Assembly: GCF_008386635.1 (NCBI RefSeq)
Contig: NZ_VUOE01000002.1
Span: forward strand, 558,001-622,000
Direction: 5' to 3'
Length of the DNA: 64,000 nucleotides
DNA from: Maribacter flavus
GTDB lineage: Bacteria > Bacteroidota > Bacteroidia > Flavobacteriales > Flavobacteriaceae
Part shown: in pieces, positions 1-8,377 of the stretch
Numbering within the stretch: position 1 is the first letter of the stretch
Layout of the letters: each line of letters starts with the position of its first letter
Notes under the pieces: generated by a model
Told to the model about the DNA's origin: nothing
Databases searched by the model: none
What the model saw: the letters and a program-made list of their open reading frames with translations, nothing else
Translations under genes and position numbers: made by a program

Positions 1-494
1 CGGATTACCGTGCCCATGAGCGTACCTTTCAAATGCTGACCCAGGTGGCGGGTAGGGCAGGGCGTACCCAGAAAAGGGGAAAGGTCATCATCCAGAGCTA
101 CAACCCGTACCATCAGATTTTAAAACAGGTAACCACGGGGGACTATGAAACCATGTTTGAAGAACAAGTATACGAAAGGGAACAGTATAAATATCCGCCA
201 GTAAACCGGATTATAAAAATTACCTTTAAACATAAGAACTACAATACGCTCAACGAAGCATCTGAATGGTTCAGTGGGGCTTTGCGAACAAATTTTGGAG
301 GTACGGTTCTAGGACCCGAGTTTCCGCCCATTTCTAGAATTCGGAATCTATATTTAAAGCATGTTTTGGTGAAAATCGGGAAAAACGAATCCCTGGGAAG
401 AACCAAGAAGAATATCAAGAGAATTGAAAAGTCCTTTAATTCTGTGAGTAAGTTTAGAAGTGTAAGGGTCATCTATAATGTGGACCACATTTAA
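1..494 (+). CDS. priA: Primosomal protein N' (PriA), C-terminal part, cut by window edge
   Basis: This is the 3' end of the replication-restart helicase PriA, which reloads the replisome at stalled forks. The reading frame is open from the first bases (in frame from position 3), so the gene starts outside the window. The visible part begins within the helicase core: the motif LTQVAGRAGR, characteristic of PriA helicase motif VI, is encoded at about 33-62, followed by the C-terminal domain that ends with the stop at 492-494. A hairpin terminator follows directly. The identification rests on motif VI and the following QSYNPYH-type segment; I am confident of it although most of the gene is missing. 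Confidence 0.93.
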   Translation, partial: DYRAHERTFQMLTQVAGRAGRTQKRGKVIIQSYNPYHQILKQVTTGDYETMFEEQVYEREQYKYPPVNRIIKITFKHKNYNTLNEASEWFSGALRTNFGGTVLGPEFPPISRIRNLYLKHVLVKIGKNESLGRTKKNIKRIEKSFNSVSKFRSVRVIYNVDHI

Positions 495-501
495 AAAATA
501 A

Positions 502-524
502 AAAACCGCCCAAAAGGCGGTTTT
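502..524. terminator. Hairpin terminator between priA and the LytTR gene
   Basis: A perfect 9-bp stem (AAAACCGCC / GGCGGTTTT) with a 5-nt loop lies between the convergent ends of priA and the LytTR regulator. The A-flank and T-flank make it usable from either direction. Confidence 0.85.
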
Positions 525-552
525 CAGTGTATTCTTTTTTCATAAGCAATTA

Positions 553-1245
553 TTATACATTGCTCAGGGCTTCGGCCAATTCCGTTTTCTTGTTCCTACT
601 CAAAGGAATGGAGCGGCCGCTCACCTCTACATTTTTGCTGTTGAACTTCTCAACTTTTTCCAAGTTCACAATATAGGATTTGTGAATTCTAAGGAATTTA
701 TCTTCCGGCAATTGCTTTTCGAAAGATTTCATTGTTGATAAAATTACGATGTTGGCTTCATCGGTGACCAATTTGATGTAGTCTCCCAAAGCCTCTATCC
801 ATTTGATATCGTTCAGGATAACCTTTCTTTTCTTTAAGTTACTTTTTACGAAAATATGTTCTTCGTCTTCGTTCACCCTGTGCATTTGCTCATATTTGGC
901 TACCGCTCTTTTTACGGAAGCATCAAAACGTGCCATGGTAATGGGTTTGTGAAGGTAATCCGTTACGTCATAATCGAAAGCCTTTAGGGCATAATCCGGT
1001 TTGCCGGTGATCAAGATTACTTGGGGACTATTGTCCAAGGATTCAAGTAGGTCGAATCCTGTAATGATGGGCATTTCAACATCCAAAAAGATTAAATCGA
1101 TTTCATTGTTCTTGATGCCGTTCTTTGCTTCGATGGCGTTGCTGTACTCTGCCACCATAGCTAGGTTTGGGTGGTTGTTTACCAACTTGGCGACCGCCAT
1201 ACGCTGCATGGACGAATCGTCAACGATAATACTTCTTAACTTCAT
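553..1245 (-). CDS. LytTR-family response regulator
   Basis: A 230-residue two-domain response regulator. Residues 1-120 form a receiver domain: acidic pocket D9/D10, phosphoacceptor D55 (in FLDVEMP), T80 and the conserved K100 (HKP). Residues about 132-230 form a LytTR DNA-binding domain (LRIHKSYIVNL, SGRSIPLSRNKK). Such proteins usually bind paired direct repeats and are driven by a membrane 7TM/LytS-type kinase, but no kinase gene is adjacent, so it is an orphan here. ATG start at 1245. The upstream gap to rpsF (1246-1480) is AT-rich; I see no perfect promoter for this strand in it. Confidence 0.92.
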   Translation of the reverse strand: MKLRSIIVDDSSMQRMAVAKLVNNHPNLAMVAEYSNAIEAKNGIKNNEIDLIFLDVEMPIITGFDLLESLDNSPQVILITGKPDYALKAFDYDVTDYLHKPITMARFDASVKRAVAKYEQMHRVNEDEEHIFVKSNLKKRKVILNDIKWIEALGDYIKLVTDEANIVILSTMKSFEKQLPEDKFLRIHKSYIVNLEKVEKFNSKNVEVSGRSIPLSRNKKTELAEALSNV

Positions 1246-1449
1246 AAGGGCTGATTTGTGGGGTTAAATCATCGACAAATTACCGAAAAAACACGGTCAA
1301 CTGCAACAAAAGATGTAAACAATGCTTTTCTTATTGTATAGATGGCAATGATCATTGATTATTAAGATTTGGTTTATACATTTTAAATTTTTCCTCCTAG
1401 CTATAACGAAGAATTTCTTCATTTCTTATAATTATTGAAAAAAAGTGTC

Positions 1450-1457
1450 TATTTTTG
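1450..1457 (+). promoter_or_regulatory. Promoter -7 element for rpsF operon
   Basis: TATTTTTG is a perfect match to the Bacteroidota -7 consensus TANNTTTG, 23 bp before the rpsF ATG, implying a leader of about 18 nt. No good -33 TTG lies at the usual distance. Confidence 0.5.
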
Positions 1458-1480
1458 CACTCCTTTTAAATAAATATAAT

Positions 1481-1822
1481 ATGAACCATTACGAAACTGT
1501 TTTCATTTTGAATCCCGTTCTATCTGATGTTCAGATAGAGGAAACAGTTAAGAAATTCGAGGATTTCTTAATTAACAATGGCGCCAAAATGGTGGCCAAG
1601 GAGAATTGGGGCCTAAAGAAATTGGCGTACCCGATTCAAAACAAAAAAAGTGGTTTTTACCACTTGTTCGAATTTACCAGCACAGGCGAGGTAGTAATGC
1701 CTTACGAGCAGGAGTTTAGGAGAGATGAACGCGTTATGCGCTTTTTGACCGTTAAATTGGACAAACATGCCATCGCGTGGGCAGAAAAAAGAAGAGCAAG
1801 AAACAAAACCGCTAAAGCGTAA
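1481..1822 (+). CDS. rpsF: 30S ribosomal protein bS6
   Basis: Ribosomal protein S6, 113 residues, which binds 16S rRNA together with S18 in the platform of the small subunit. The protein begins [12 protein letters not shown], the usual S6 N-terminus. I chose ATG 1481: an in-frame ATG at 1445 lies upstream of the -7 promoter element and would add 12 residues foreign to the family. The basic C-terminal tail (EKRRARNK) is typical. First gene of the rpsF-rpsR-rplI operon, 5 nt before rpsR. Confidence 0.97.
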   Translation: MNHYETVFILNPVLSDVQIEETVKKFEDFLINNGAKMVAKENWGLKKLAYPIQNKKSGFYHLFEFTSTGEVVMPYEQEFRRDERVMRFLTVKLDKHAIAWAEKRRARNKTAKA

Positions 1823-1827
1823 GGACT

Positions 1828-2124
1828 ATGGCAACATTACAACAACAGGCAAAAGGTAAAAAAGATGGGGAAATCAGATACCTTACCCCATTAAATATTG
1901 AGACCAATACCAAAAAGAAGTACTGTAGGTTTAAAAAATCCGGCATTAAATATGTGGATTATAAGGATGCGGACTTTTTGATGAAATTGGTAAACGAGCA
2001 AGGTAAGTTGTTACCTAGAAGGCTTACAGGTACTTCCTTGAAGTATCAAAGAAAAGTGGCCCAAGCGGTAAAAAGAGCTCGTCATTTGGCGTTAATGCCA
2101 TATGTTGGTGATTTATTAAAATAA
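1828..2124 (+). CDS. rpsR: 30S ribosomal protein bS18
   Basis: Ribosomal protein S18, 98 residues, partner of S6 on the 30S platform. The core is clear: [16 protein letters not shown], then [20 protein letters not shown] and the [10 protein letters not shown] end. It follows rpsF by 5 nt and precedes rplI by 12 nt, the conserved S6-S18-L9 order, so co-expression is expected. Confidence 0.97.
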   Translation: MATLQQQAKGKKDGEIRYLTPLNIETNTKKKYCRFKKSGIKYVDYKDADFLMKLVNEQGKLLPRRLTGTSLKYQRKVAQAVKRARHLALMPYVGDLLK

Positions 2125-2136
2125 AAGAAAAGAATC

Positions 2137-2589
2137 ATGGAGCTTATATTAAAGGAAGACGTAGAGAATTTAGGTTTTAAAGATGACTTGGTGAGCGTAA
2201 AGAATGGATACGGTAGAAACTACCTTATTCCACAAGGCTTGGCGACCATGGCAACACCTTCGGCTAAAAAAGTATTGGCCGAAACTTTAAAACAAAGGGC
2301 CCACAAAGAAAAGAAAGTTGTGGATGCCGCTAAAAAGACAGCTGAAGCCCTAAAGGCCTTGGAATTGAAAATTACTGCCAAAGCTGGCGCAGGGGACAAA
2401 TTGTTCGGTTCCGTTACCAATGGCGATTTGGCCGAGGCAATCGAAAAGGAAGGTCACACTATCGACAAGAAGTTTATTAGTATTCAAGGTGGTTCCGTGA
2501 AAAGAACCGGTCCTTACAATGCCCAGATTAGACTTCACAGGGAGGTAGTTGTAGATTTCCCTTTTGAGGTAGTAGCAGAGCAGAATTAA
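2137..2589 (+). CDS. rplI: 50S ribosomal protein bL9
   Basis: Ribosomal protein L9, 150 residues, at the base of the L1 stalk, with effects on frame maintenance. The N-terminal rRNA-binding domain begins MELILKEDVENLGFKDD with the conserved NGYGRNYLIPQGLA segment (residues about 23-36), then a long lysine/alanine-rich connecting helix and a C-terminal domain (LFGSVTNGDLAEAI). Last gene of the rpsF operon; a terminator hairpin follows 19 nt after the stop. Confidence 0.97.
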   Translation: MELILKEDVENLGFKDDLVSVKNGYGRNYLIPQGLATMATPSAKKVLAETLKQRAHKEKKVVDAAKKTAEALKALELKITAKAGAGDKLFGSVTNGDLAEAIEKEGHTIDKKFISIQGGSVKRTGPYNAQIRLHREVVVDFPFEVVAEQN

Positions 2590-2608
2590 TTTGTTTGTAA
2601 ATAATATG

Positions 2609-2643
2609 ATAAGCCTTTCAGGAAACTGGAAGGCTTATTTATT
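2609..2643 (+). terminator. Terminator after rplI
   Basis: An 11-bp stem with one G-T wobble (ATAAGCCTTTC / GGAAGGCTTAT), 8-nt loop, followed by TTATTTTA. It closes the rpsF-rpsR-rplI operon. Confidence 0.75.
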
Positions 2644-2663
2644 TTATCTATTCAAAGAACCAT

Positions 2664-3140
2664 ATGAAATACGCGAGACTTACGAAGGAACAATTGGAAG
2701 AACTTCATCCAGAGTTCATCAATTTTTTGGCTACACAGTCCATCGATAAGACCGAGTGGGATGAAATCAAGAAACACAAGCCACAAGTGGCGGAAGAGGA
2801 GTTGGATGTTTTCAGCGATTTGGTTTGGGAAGGGGTTTTGTCCAAAGTAACTTATTTGGAGAATATTTCAGCCCAGCAAATGCACCTTTTTCACCTGACC
2901 GATAAGGAAATGAAACTAATCGCCGTAAAAATTATGAATCCGGAAATCGATTTGACGACCAAGGTAGGTTTTGATTGGTTCCGAAAAAACTGGCAATCGG
3001 ATTTCGTAGATTATATGACGGCCTCCAAAGCGTATACGGACGACCCAAATCAAGATAAGTTTGAATTGATCAAACAAGGTGCGGTCATCACCAAAGGGGA
3101 ATTGTACCAGTGGTTCGATAACGTTATAGAAGCCCCATAA
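2664..3140 (+). CDS. DUF6495 family protein
   Basis: A 158-residue soluble acidic protein without signal peptide or membrane segment. The N-terminus (MKYARLTKEQLEELHPEF) and the stretch EEELDVFSDLVWEGVL match, from memory, the flavobacterial family DUF6495, of unknown function, often found beside rplI or hisS. It sits alone between the rplI terminator and the hisS promoter. No catalytic motif is visible. Confidence 0.75.
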   Translation: MKYARLTKEQLEELHPEFINFLATQSIDKTEWDEIKKHKPQVAEEELDVFSDLVWEGVLSKVTYLENISAQQMHLFHLTDKEMKLIAVKIMNPEIDLTTKVGFDWFRKNWQSDFVDYMTASKAYTDDPNQDKFELIKQGAVITKGELYQWFDNVIEAP

Positions 3141-3216
3141 GCCCCCTCTAACTCCTCCAATGGGGGAGAATAAGTTTCTCGGTTAGTACTTCCTCTTCTT
3201 TGGAAGGGATTATGGG
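3139..3216. repeat. Imperfect inverted repeat (flavobacterial intergenic palindrome)
   Basis: Left arm begins CCCCCTCTAACTCCTCCAAT, and the right arm, read in reverse complement, begins CCCCATAATCCCTTCCAAAG, with about 20 nt between. Elements with the wording CCCCCTCTAACTCCCCCAAAG are, from memory, scattered between genes in many Flavobacteriia. The right arm supplies the -33 box of the hisS promoter. Confidence 0.6.
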
Positions 3217-3230
3217 GAGACTTATATTTG
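3199..3230 (+). promoter_or_regulatory. hisS promoter (Bacteroidota -33/-7)
   Basis: TTTG at 3199-3202, a 20-bp spacer and TATATTTG at 3223-3230 give an almost ideal Bacteroidota housekeeping promoter. The hisS ATG lies 18 nt after the -7 box. Confidence 0.75.
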
Positions 3231-3247
3231 CAACTCATAAAATATCC

Positions 3248-4624
3248 ATGGCACAAAAACCTTCCATACCCAAAGGTACCCGCGATTTTACACCCTCCGA
3301 AGTTGTAAAGCGAAACTATATTTTTGATGTAGTCAAAAGGCATTTTCAAACCTTTGGTTTTCAGCCTATTGAAACTCCGTCCTTTGAAAATTCGGAAACC
3401 TTGATGGGTAAATATGGGGATGAGGGCGATCGACTCATTTTTAAGATTTTGAATTCGGGAGACTTTTTGAACAAGGTCAATGACGAATTATACAGTTTAA
3501 AGGATTCTAATAAAATAACTTCAAGTATTTCTGAAAAGGCATTACGCTATGATTTAACCGTACCTTTTGCCCGATACGTAGTCATGCACCAAAATGAACT
3601 GGATTTTCCTTTTAAACGCTATCAGATACAGCCTGTATGGCGTGCGGATAGGCCACAAAAAGGGAGGTTCAGGGAATTCTATCAATGTGATGCGGATGTA
3701 GTTGGCTCGGATTCTTTGTTGCAGGAAGTGGAACTTATTCAGTTGTACGATACCGTTTTTACGGAATTGAAGTTGGACGGCGTTACCATTAAATTGAACA
3801 ATCGTAAAATTCTTGCCGGTATTGCCGAAGTCATAGGTGCCAAGGATTTATTGATAGATTTTACCGTAGCCTTGGATAAATTGGATAAGATAGGGGAGGA
3901 CGGTGTTAAGAAAGAAATGTTGTCCAAAGGAATTTCGGAATTCGCGATTGAAAAGGCCGCACCCTTGTTCAACTTAAAAGGCAGTAATACCGATCAATTG
4001 GATGCCTTGGATGCCTTATTGGAAAACTCCAAAGAAGGGAAAAAAGGCGTGGATGAACTTCGGTTTATTATGGAAACCATTGTCAGTTTGGGTATGCAGT
4101 CAGCCAAATTGGTCATTGACGTTACTTTGGCCCGTGGACTCAATTATTATACAGGGGCCATTTTTGAAGTAGCTGCTCCTAAGGGTGTTTCCATGGGATC
4201 TATTGGCGGCGGCGGTCGTTATGATGATTTAACGGGAATCTTTGGATTAAAGGATGTTAGCGGTGTGGGAATTTCTTTTGGCTTGGACCGAATTTACCTT
4301 GTTTTGGAGGAATTGAATCTGTTTCCCGAAGCCATAGATCGTTCCTTAGAAGTGCTATGTTTGAATTTTGGGACCAAGGAAGGTTTGGCTGCCTTGAAGC
4401 TTACCACGGTCTTACGAAAGCATGGAATTAAGGCCGATATATACCCCTCCGAGGCAAAACTGAACAAGCAGTTCAAATATGCCAACAATCGGAATGTACC
4501 TTATGTAATTCTTTTGGGTGAGGAGGAATTGAACAATAGTTCTTTCGTGGTGAAGAACATGCAAAACGGAGAGCAAAAAACATATTCTTTGTCGGACACA
4601 CAGCAATTTATCGATTCCCTATAA
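3248..4624 (+). CDS. hisS: Histidine--tRNA ligase
   Basis: Class II aminoacyl-tRNA synthetase charging tRNA-His, 458 residues. Visible: [11 protein letters not shown] at the N-terminus, motif 2 ([25 protein letters not shown]), the histidine-specific block [13 protein letters not shown], motif 3 (GGGGRYDDL...[10 protein letters not shown]) and a C-terminal anticodon-binding domain from about residue 355. I chose ATG 3248; a longer open frame from 3200 would start at the promoter and has no family match. The 3' end overlaps the convergent NUDIX gene by 17 bp. Confidence 0.96.
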   Translation: MAQKPSIPKGTRDFTPSEVVKRNYIFDVVKRHFQTFGFQPIETPSFENSETLMGKYGDEGDRLIFKILNSGDFLNKVNDELYSLKDSNKITSSISEKALRYDLTVPFARYVVMHQNELDFPFKRYQIQPVWRADRPQKGRFREFYQCDADVVGSDSLLQEVELIQLYDTVFTELKLDGVTIKLNNRKILAGIAEVIGAKDLLIDFTVALDKLDKIGEDGVKKEMLSKGISEFAIEKAAPLFNLKGSNTDQLDALDALLENSKEGKKGVDELRFIMETIVSLGMQSAKLVIDVTLARGLNYYTGAIFEVAAPKGVSMGSIGGGGRYDDLTGIFGLKDVSGVGISFGLDRIYLVLEELNLFPEAIDRSLEVLCLNFGTKEGLAALKLTTVLRKHGIKADIYPSEAKLNKQFKYANNRNVPYVILLGEEELNNSSFVVKNMQNGEQKTYSLSDTQQFIDSL

Positions 4625-5165
4625 GTTTGCTTTCCAGTGCCTTTAAAATCGTTTCGTAATATTCTTTTTTGTGCGGAACGTATTTGTTGGGCCGCGTCTC
4701 TAAAACCTCTCTTTTGAATTGGGAAATGGGTATACTGTCCAAAGCTTCCACTTCGCTTTCCTGCTTTTTTAGGTTTTCAATCGGTTCCTTCAATTCGCAC
4801 ATAAAGGTATGATGGAATTCACAGTCGATAAGACGTACTGAATGTTTCTGAACCGATTTGAACACTCCAATCTTTTGTAAATCAGAAGGCCTTATCATTA
4901 GACCAATTTCCTCGGCTACCTCCCGAACCGCCGATTTCTCCAAATCTTCACTGGCCCCAACGTGTCCGGCTACGGAAACATCCCAAAGTAGGGGGTGGGT
5001 ATCTTTATCCTTACCTCTTTGTTGAAGTAGTACCTCACCGTCGGACGTATAAATCCAAATATGAACGGTAGGATGAAAAAGTCCATCCCGGTGTGCTTCC
5101 GATTTCATGCACGATTGTCCGGTAAGATTTCCGTCCGCATCCAAAATATCTATTAACTCATCCAT
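4608..5165 (-). CDS. NUDIX hydrolase (IPP-isomerase-like subgroup)
   Basis: A 185-residue NUDIX protein. The Nudix box spans residues 67-88: G67, E73, R81, E82, E85, E86, G88, the Mg2+-binding helix signature GX5EX7REUXEEXG. The N-terminus ([16 protein letters not shown]) and the [10 protein letters not shown] segment resemble the Idi-like/YfcD branch rather than MutT, but the true IPP-isomerase cysteine/glutamate set cannot be confirmed. Substrate unknown. Convergent with hisS, with a 17-bp overlap of the two 3' ends. Confidence 0.88.
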   Translation of the reverse strand: MDELIDILDADGNLTGQSCMKSEAHRDGLFHPTVHIWIYTSDGEVLLQQRGKDKDTHPLLWDVSVAGHVGASEDLEKSAVREVAEEIGLMIRPSDLQKIGVFKSVQKHSVRLIDCEFHHTFMCELKEPIENLKKQESEVEALDSIPISQFKREVLETRPNKYVPHKKEYYETILKALESKLIGNR

Positions 5166-5194
5166 AGTAAGGAAGTCATCGAAAAATGGAAAAT

Positions 5195-5227
5195 AGACCT
5201 GTCAGGTTTTTAAAACCTGACAGGTCT
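5195..5227. repeat. 33-bp perfect palindrome
   Basis: Arms AGACCTGTCAGGTTTT and AAAACCTGACAGGTCT flank a single central T. I recall this palindrome as recurrent between genes in Flavobacteriia. It lies between the M42 peptidase 3' end and the NUDIX start, where it could also end leftward transcription. Confidence 0.8.
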
Positions 5228-5273
5228 TGATTCCTATTTACGCCTAGGTATATTTACTGCTGAATGTTTTTAA

Positions 5274-5292
5274 TCCTCTCCATCGGGGAGGA
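5274..5292. repeat. GC-rich hairpin just after the M42 peptidase gene
   Basis: TCCTCTCC and GGGGAGGA pair (one wobble) around a 3-nt loop, 13 nt beyond the peptidase stop. No T-run follows on the transcribed strand, so it may be an RNA-stabilising hairpin or repeat part rather than a classic terminator. Confidence 0.45.
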
Positions 5293-5304
5293 AATAGTAG
5301 GTGC

Positions 5305-6393
5305 TTAATCAAAATAGCTAAAGGTTTCCCCTTCCTTAATATTCAAGAGTGTTTCGTAAATCAATCTTATGACATTTTCCACGTCATCCTTATGCACCAT
5401 TTCCACTGTGGTATGCATATAGCGTAAGGGCAAGGAAATAAGAGCCGATGCTACTCCGCCATTACTGTAGGCAAAGGCATCTGTATCCGTTCCTGTCATT
5501 CTGGAAGCAGCCAAGCGTTGGAAAGGTATTTTTTTGGCTTCGGCCGTTTCAATAATACGTTCCCTAAGTTTATTTTGAACCGCAGGAGCGTAGGAAATTA
5601 CGGGGCCTGCACCAATTTCTGTATGTCCCTGTGTCTTTTTCTCGATCATAGGGGTGGTAGTATCATGGCAAACATCTGTGACGATGGCAACGTTCGGTTT
5701 TATAGTCTGTGTTATCATCTCTGCACCTCGAAGGCCGATTTCCTCTTGAACGGAATTGGTGATATAGAGTCCGAAAGGAAGTTTCTTTTTGTTTTCATGT
5801 AAAAGCCGTGCAACCTCGGCAACCATGAATCCACCAGCCCTGTTGTCTATCGCCCTACAGACATATTTATCGCCGTTCAATACCTGGAATGTATCTGGAT
5901 AGGTGATGACGCAACCTACATGTACTCCCATTTTTTCCACTTCGGCCTTGTCCTTGGCACCTATATCGATAAAAATATTGTCCAATTTTGGCGGTTCTTC
6001 CTTGTCGTTTTTCCGGGTGTGAATGGCCGGCCATCCAAAAACTCCTTTTACGATACCATTTTTGGTGTGGATGTTCACCCACTTACTGGGCGCAATTTGA
6101 TGGTCGCTACCCCCATTTCTGATTACATAAAGAAGGCCATTATCGGTAATATAGTTGACATACCATGAAATTTCATCGGAATGCCCTTCTATAACCACTT
6201 TATATTTCGCATCGGGATTAATAACTCCCACAGCGGTTCCGTAGGTATCCGTAATAAAGGTGTCCACATAAGGTTTCAAATAGTCCATCCAAAGCTTTTG
6301 TCCTTCCCATTCATAACCGGTTGGGGACGCGTTGTTCAGGTATTTTTCAAAAAAATCAAGAGATTTTTTATTGATGATGTTTTTGTTCGCCAT
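5305..6393 (-). CDS. M42 family metallopeptidase (glutamyl aminopeptidase/endoglucanase-like)
   Basis: A 362-residue cytosolic M42 peptidase, a family that forms tetrahedral aminopeptidase particles. The metal and catalytic residues are all visible: H71 in EGHSDE, D183 in RAIDNRAGG, the E217-E218 pair in VQEEIGLRG, D240 in VTDVCHD and H327 in MHTTVE. Length is normal for the family. ATG start at 6393; no signal peptide. It is transcribed alone, with a GC-rich hairpin and a palindrome downstream. Peptide specificity cannot be read from sequence. Confidence 0.93.
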   Translation of the reverse strand: MANKNIINKKSLDFFEKYLNNASPTGYEWEGQKLWMDYLKPYVDTFITDTYGTAVGVINPDAKYKVVIEGHSDEISWYVNYITDNGLLYVIRNGGSDHQIAPSKWVNIHTKNGIVKGVFGWPAIHTRKNDKEEPPKLDNIFIDIGAKDKAEVEKMGVHVGCVITYPDTFQVLNGDKYVCRAIDNRAGGFMVAEVARLLHENKKKLPFGLYITNSVQEEIGLRGAEMITQTIKPNVAIVTDVCHDTTTPMIEKKTQGHTEIGAGPVISYAPAVQNKLRERIIETAEAKKIPFQRLAASRMTGTDTDAFAYSNGGVASALISLPLRYMHTTVEMVHKDDVENVIRLIYETLLNIKEGETFSYFD

Positions 6394-6555
6394 GAATATT
6401 TAGTTTAACTGGATAATCGAGATTTACTAAAGTAAGTTCTTGACACGACCAATAGCGGAATCGGTTCAAATTATGGCAAGCCTTACCTTGTTAATGTTGC
6501 TTACAAACTTAGCAATATTCACTTGTTTTTAATAATATGCTGTAGCAATTATCGT

Positions 6556-6563
6556 TAATTTTG
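6556..6563 (+). promoter_or_regulatory. -7 element for the DUF4294 gene
   Basis: TAATTTTG matches TANNTTTG perfectly, 26 bp before the ATG, giving a leader of about 20 nt. No -33 TTG at the proper spacing was found. Confidence 0.45.
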
Positions 6564-6588
6564 GCAGGGCTTTTGCACGCACTATGCT

Positions 6589-7287
6589 ATGTTGAAAAAT
6601 AGGCTACTATTATTTGTTTTTCTGACTTCCGTACTTCATTTGGCGGGTCAGGTTCCTGAACAGGAGTTGGATTCCCTTTCTGAAAAAATGATTATCCTGG
6701 CAGGGGACTCGATAGTTCAAAGTTCCATCGCCCTGCAGGAGGCCTACGTCTTTGGCAAGCTTCAGTTTTCTTCCTACGATGATAAACTCAGGTATTACAT
6801 ATTACGACGGAAGACCCACAAAGTGTATCCGTATGCGAAATTGGCAGCGGAGCGCCTGTTGGAGTTGAACGACAGTCTTACCAAAATTACAAAGACCCGA
6901 AAACGGAAGAAATACACCCGCAAAGTTCAAAAGTATATAGAAGAGGAATTTTCAGAGGAATTGAAAAAACTCACCAGAACGGAGGGGCAAATTTTAGTAA
7001 AGCTAATATACAGGCAAACGGGAACCACGGCCTTTGATCTAGTCAAAGATCTTAGGAACGGATGGAGAGCCTTTTGGTACAATACGACTGCCAAACTTTT
7101 TAAAATCAGTATCAAGGAAGAGTTCCACCCAGATGAAGTGGAGGAGGATTATCTCATAGAGGACATTCTACAAAGGGCTTTTGCCGCTGGGCAATTGGAA
7201 CGGCAGGAAACGGTTTTGGATTACGATTACAGTTCCCTTTATAATAAGTGGAAAAAGCCCGTCGTGAAGAATAACCCAAGCAATTAG
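6589..7287 (+). CDS. DUF4294 secreted protein
   Basis: A 232-residue protein with an N-terminal signal peptide (hydrophobic residues 5-19, likely cleavage after about residue 20) and a basic, helical middle. The block DDKLRYYILRRKTHKVYPYAKLAAERL (residues about 64-90) and the AFDLVKDLRNGWRAFWYNTTAKLF block mark it, from memory, as DUF4294, a Bacteroidota family of unknown function expected in the periplasm. Its stop overlaps the convergent DUF6095 gene by 4 bp. Confidence 0.8.
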   Translation: MLKNRLLLFVFLTSVLHLAGQVPEQELDSLSEKMIILAGDSIVQSSIALQEAYVFGKLQFSSYDDKLRYYILRRKTHKVYPYAKLAAERLLELNDSLTKITKTRKRKKYTRKVQKYIEEEFSEELKKLTRTEGQILVKLIYRQTGTTAFDLVKDLRNGWRAFWYNTTAKLFKISIKEEFHPDEVEEDYLIEDILQRAFAAGQLERQETVLDYDYSSLYNKWKKPVVKNNPSN

Positions 7288-7523
7288 TCTTTCGACCTTC
7301 CCTTACCTCCAAAAAGCGCATCAACTATTGTTTGGATACCTTTGAAACCGGAATAAATGGCATACATGGCCAAAATCAGTCCAATGACTAGTACGGGCCA
7401 GTATAGAGGGTGACCTTCGTTTTTAAAAGCCTGCCAAATGACTATTGGCGCTAAAAACATAAGCAAAACCGTAAAGGCCAACTTCTTGATACCTTTAAAA
7501 AGCATTTCCTTATCGGTTTTCAT
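7284..7523 (-). CDS. DUF6095 small membrane protein
   Basis: A 79-residue protein with two membrane helices (residues about 13-30 and 41-60) and a charged C-terminus. It resembles the flavobacterial family DUF6095, of unknown function (assignment from memory). The ATG overlaps the stop of the DUF4249 gene (ATGA), making it the third gene of the TonB receptor operon. It could help the receptor complex or simply be co-transcribed. Confidence 0.7.
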   Translation of the reverse strand: MKTDKEMLFKGIKKLAFTVLLMFLAPIVIWQAFKNEGHPLYWPVLVIGLILAMYAIYSGFKGIQTIVDALFGGKGRSKD

Positions 7524-8374
7524 TCTATTTCAATGGTTCTCTTAAACTCTTGGACCACAGCAAAGTATCCTAAGGGGAAATCGTTGTTCTGCCCGATGGA
7601 TTCCAATTCCTCGGGATTTGCTATACCCGTCACATTAAAGATATTTCCTCGAACGGTTGCGGCCGGGGTTTGAAATGGACCCTGGTCACCGCCAGCCTGA
7701 ACAATAATTTGGTTCATATAATTATAGAAGGATTCATCTGCGCCAAGGATGCTGATGGTCATTTCCTGACCGGGTTCAATATCCTCGTAGAAGTACGAAA
7801 ACTCAAAACGCTGGCCCTGGTAAAATTCATCCTCGGTGACTAAAAATTCGTTGAAGCCGAAATCGAAAATATAAAAATCGTCCCGTGTACCATCATCCGT
7901 AAAACTTATTATAATTTCAGTTTCGTCACCGGTAAACAGTGTTTCTTCGCCCTGGACAACCGATTCTATGGGTGATGTAGGGACAAAACTCGTAGTGGCA
8001 TAATATTGTTCGTTTTTAAAATTGATAAATAATGCCAATTGTCCTGAAGTAAAAAAGGTCGTATTTCTTGTTGCTTCATAAGTTCCTGGTGAAACTTCCG
8101 CCAAGTTGATTTCGTTACTTTCCAATGAATTATCGGAAACAAAATCCAGGTTGCGTATACGGACCTCCGCATTGGACAGCGGATTGTTCTCCTCAAAAAA
8201 TGAGCTGGTCAAGTTCAATTTTATTTGAGCTGTAGTAATGGGTTCCGATGTGTCCATTCTAAGAACCGCATCTACCGATAAACGTGACGTTTCTGTTGGC
8301 AAATCGACTTCTATCACATCCTCACAGGATTGTAGAAGTATTATGCCCAATAAGCAATAAATAAATCTATACAT
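7520..8374 (-). CDS. DUF4249 outer-membrane-associated lipoprotein
   Basis: A 284-residue lipoprotein: signal peptide with lipobox LLQSC (Cys17) and the following EDVIEVDLPTE, typical of DUF4249. The rest is beta-rich (NAEVRIRNLD, LAEVSPGTYEAT). DUF4249 proteins are almost always encoded beside a TonB-dependent receptor with a carboxypeptidase-like domain, as here, and probably form a surface lid or accessory; the ligand is unknown. I chose ATG 8374 over a GTG one codon upstream. Only 3 bp separate it from the receptor stop. Confidence 0.88.
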   Translation of the reverse strand: MYRFIYCLLGIILLQSCEDVIEVDLPTETSRLSVDAVLRMDTSEPITTAQIKLNLTSSFFEENNPLSNAEVRIRNLDFVSDNSLESNEINLAEVSPGTYEATRNTTFFTSGQLALFINFKNEQYYATTSFVPTSPIESVVQGEETLFTGDETEIIISFTDDGTRDDFYIFDFGFNEFLVTEDEFYQGQRFEFSYFYEDIEPGQEMTISILGADESFYNYMNQIIVQAGGDQGPFQTPAATVRGNIFNVTGIANPEELESIGQNNDFPLGYFAVVQEFKRTIEIE

Positions 8375-8377
8375 CAC

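Noticed and set aside
1445-1480. Longer start for rpsF
   Set aside because: Lies before or inside the promoter -7 box and adds residues unlike S6.
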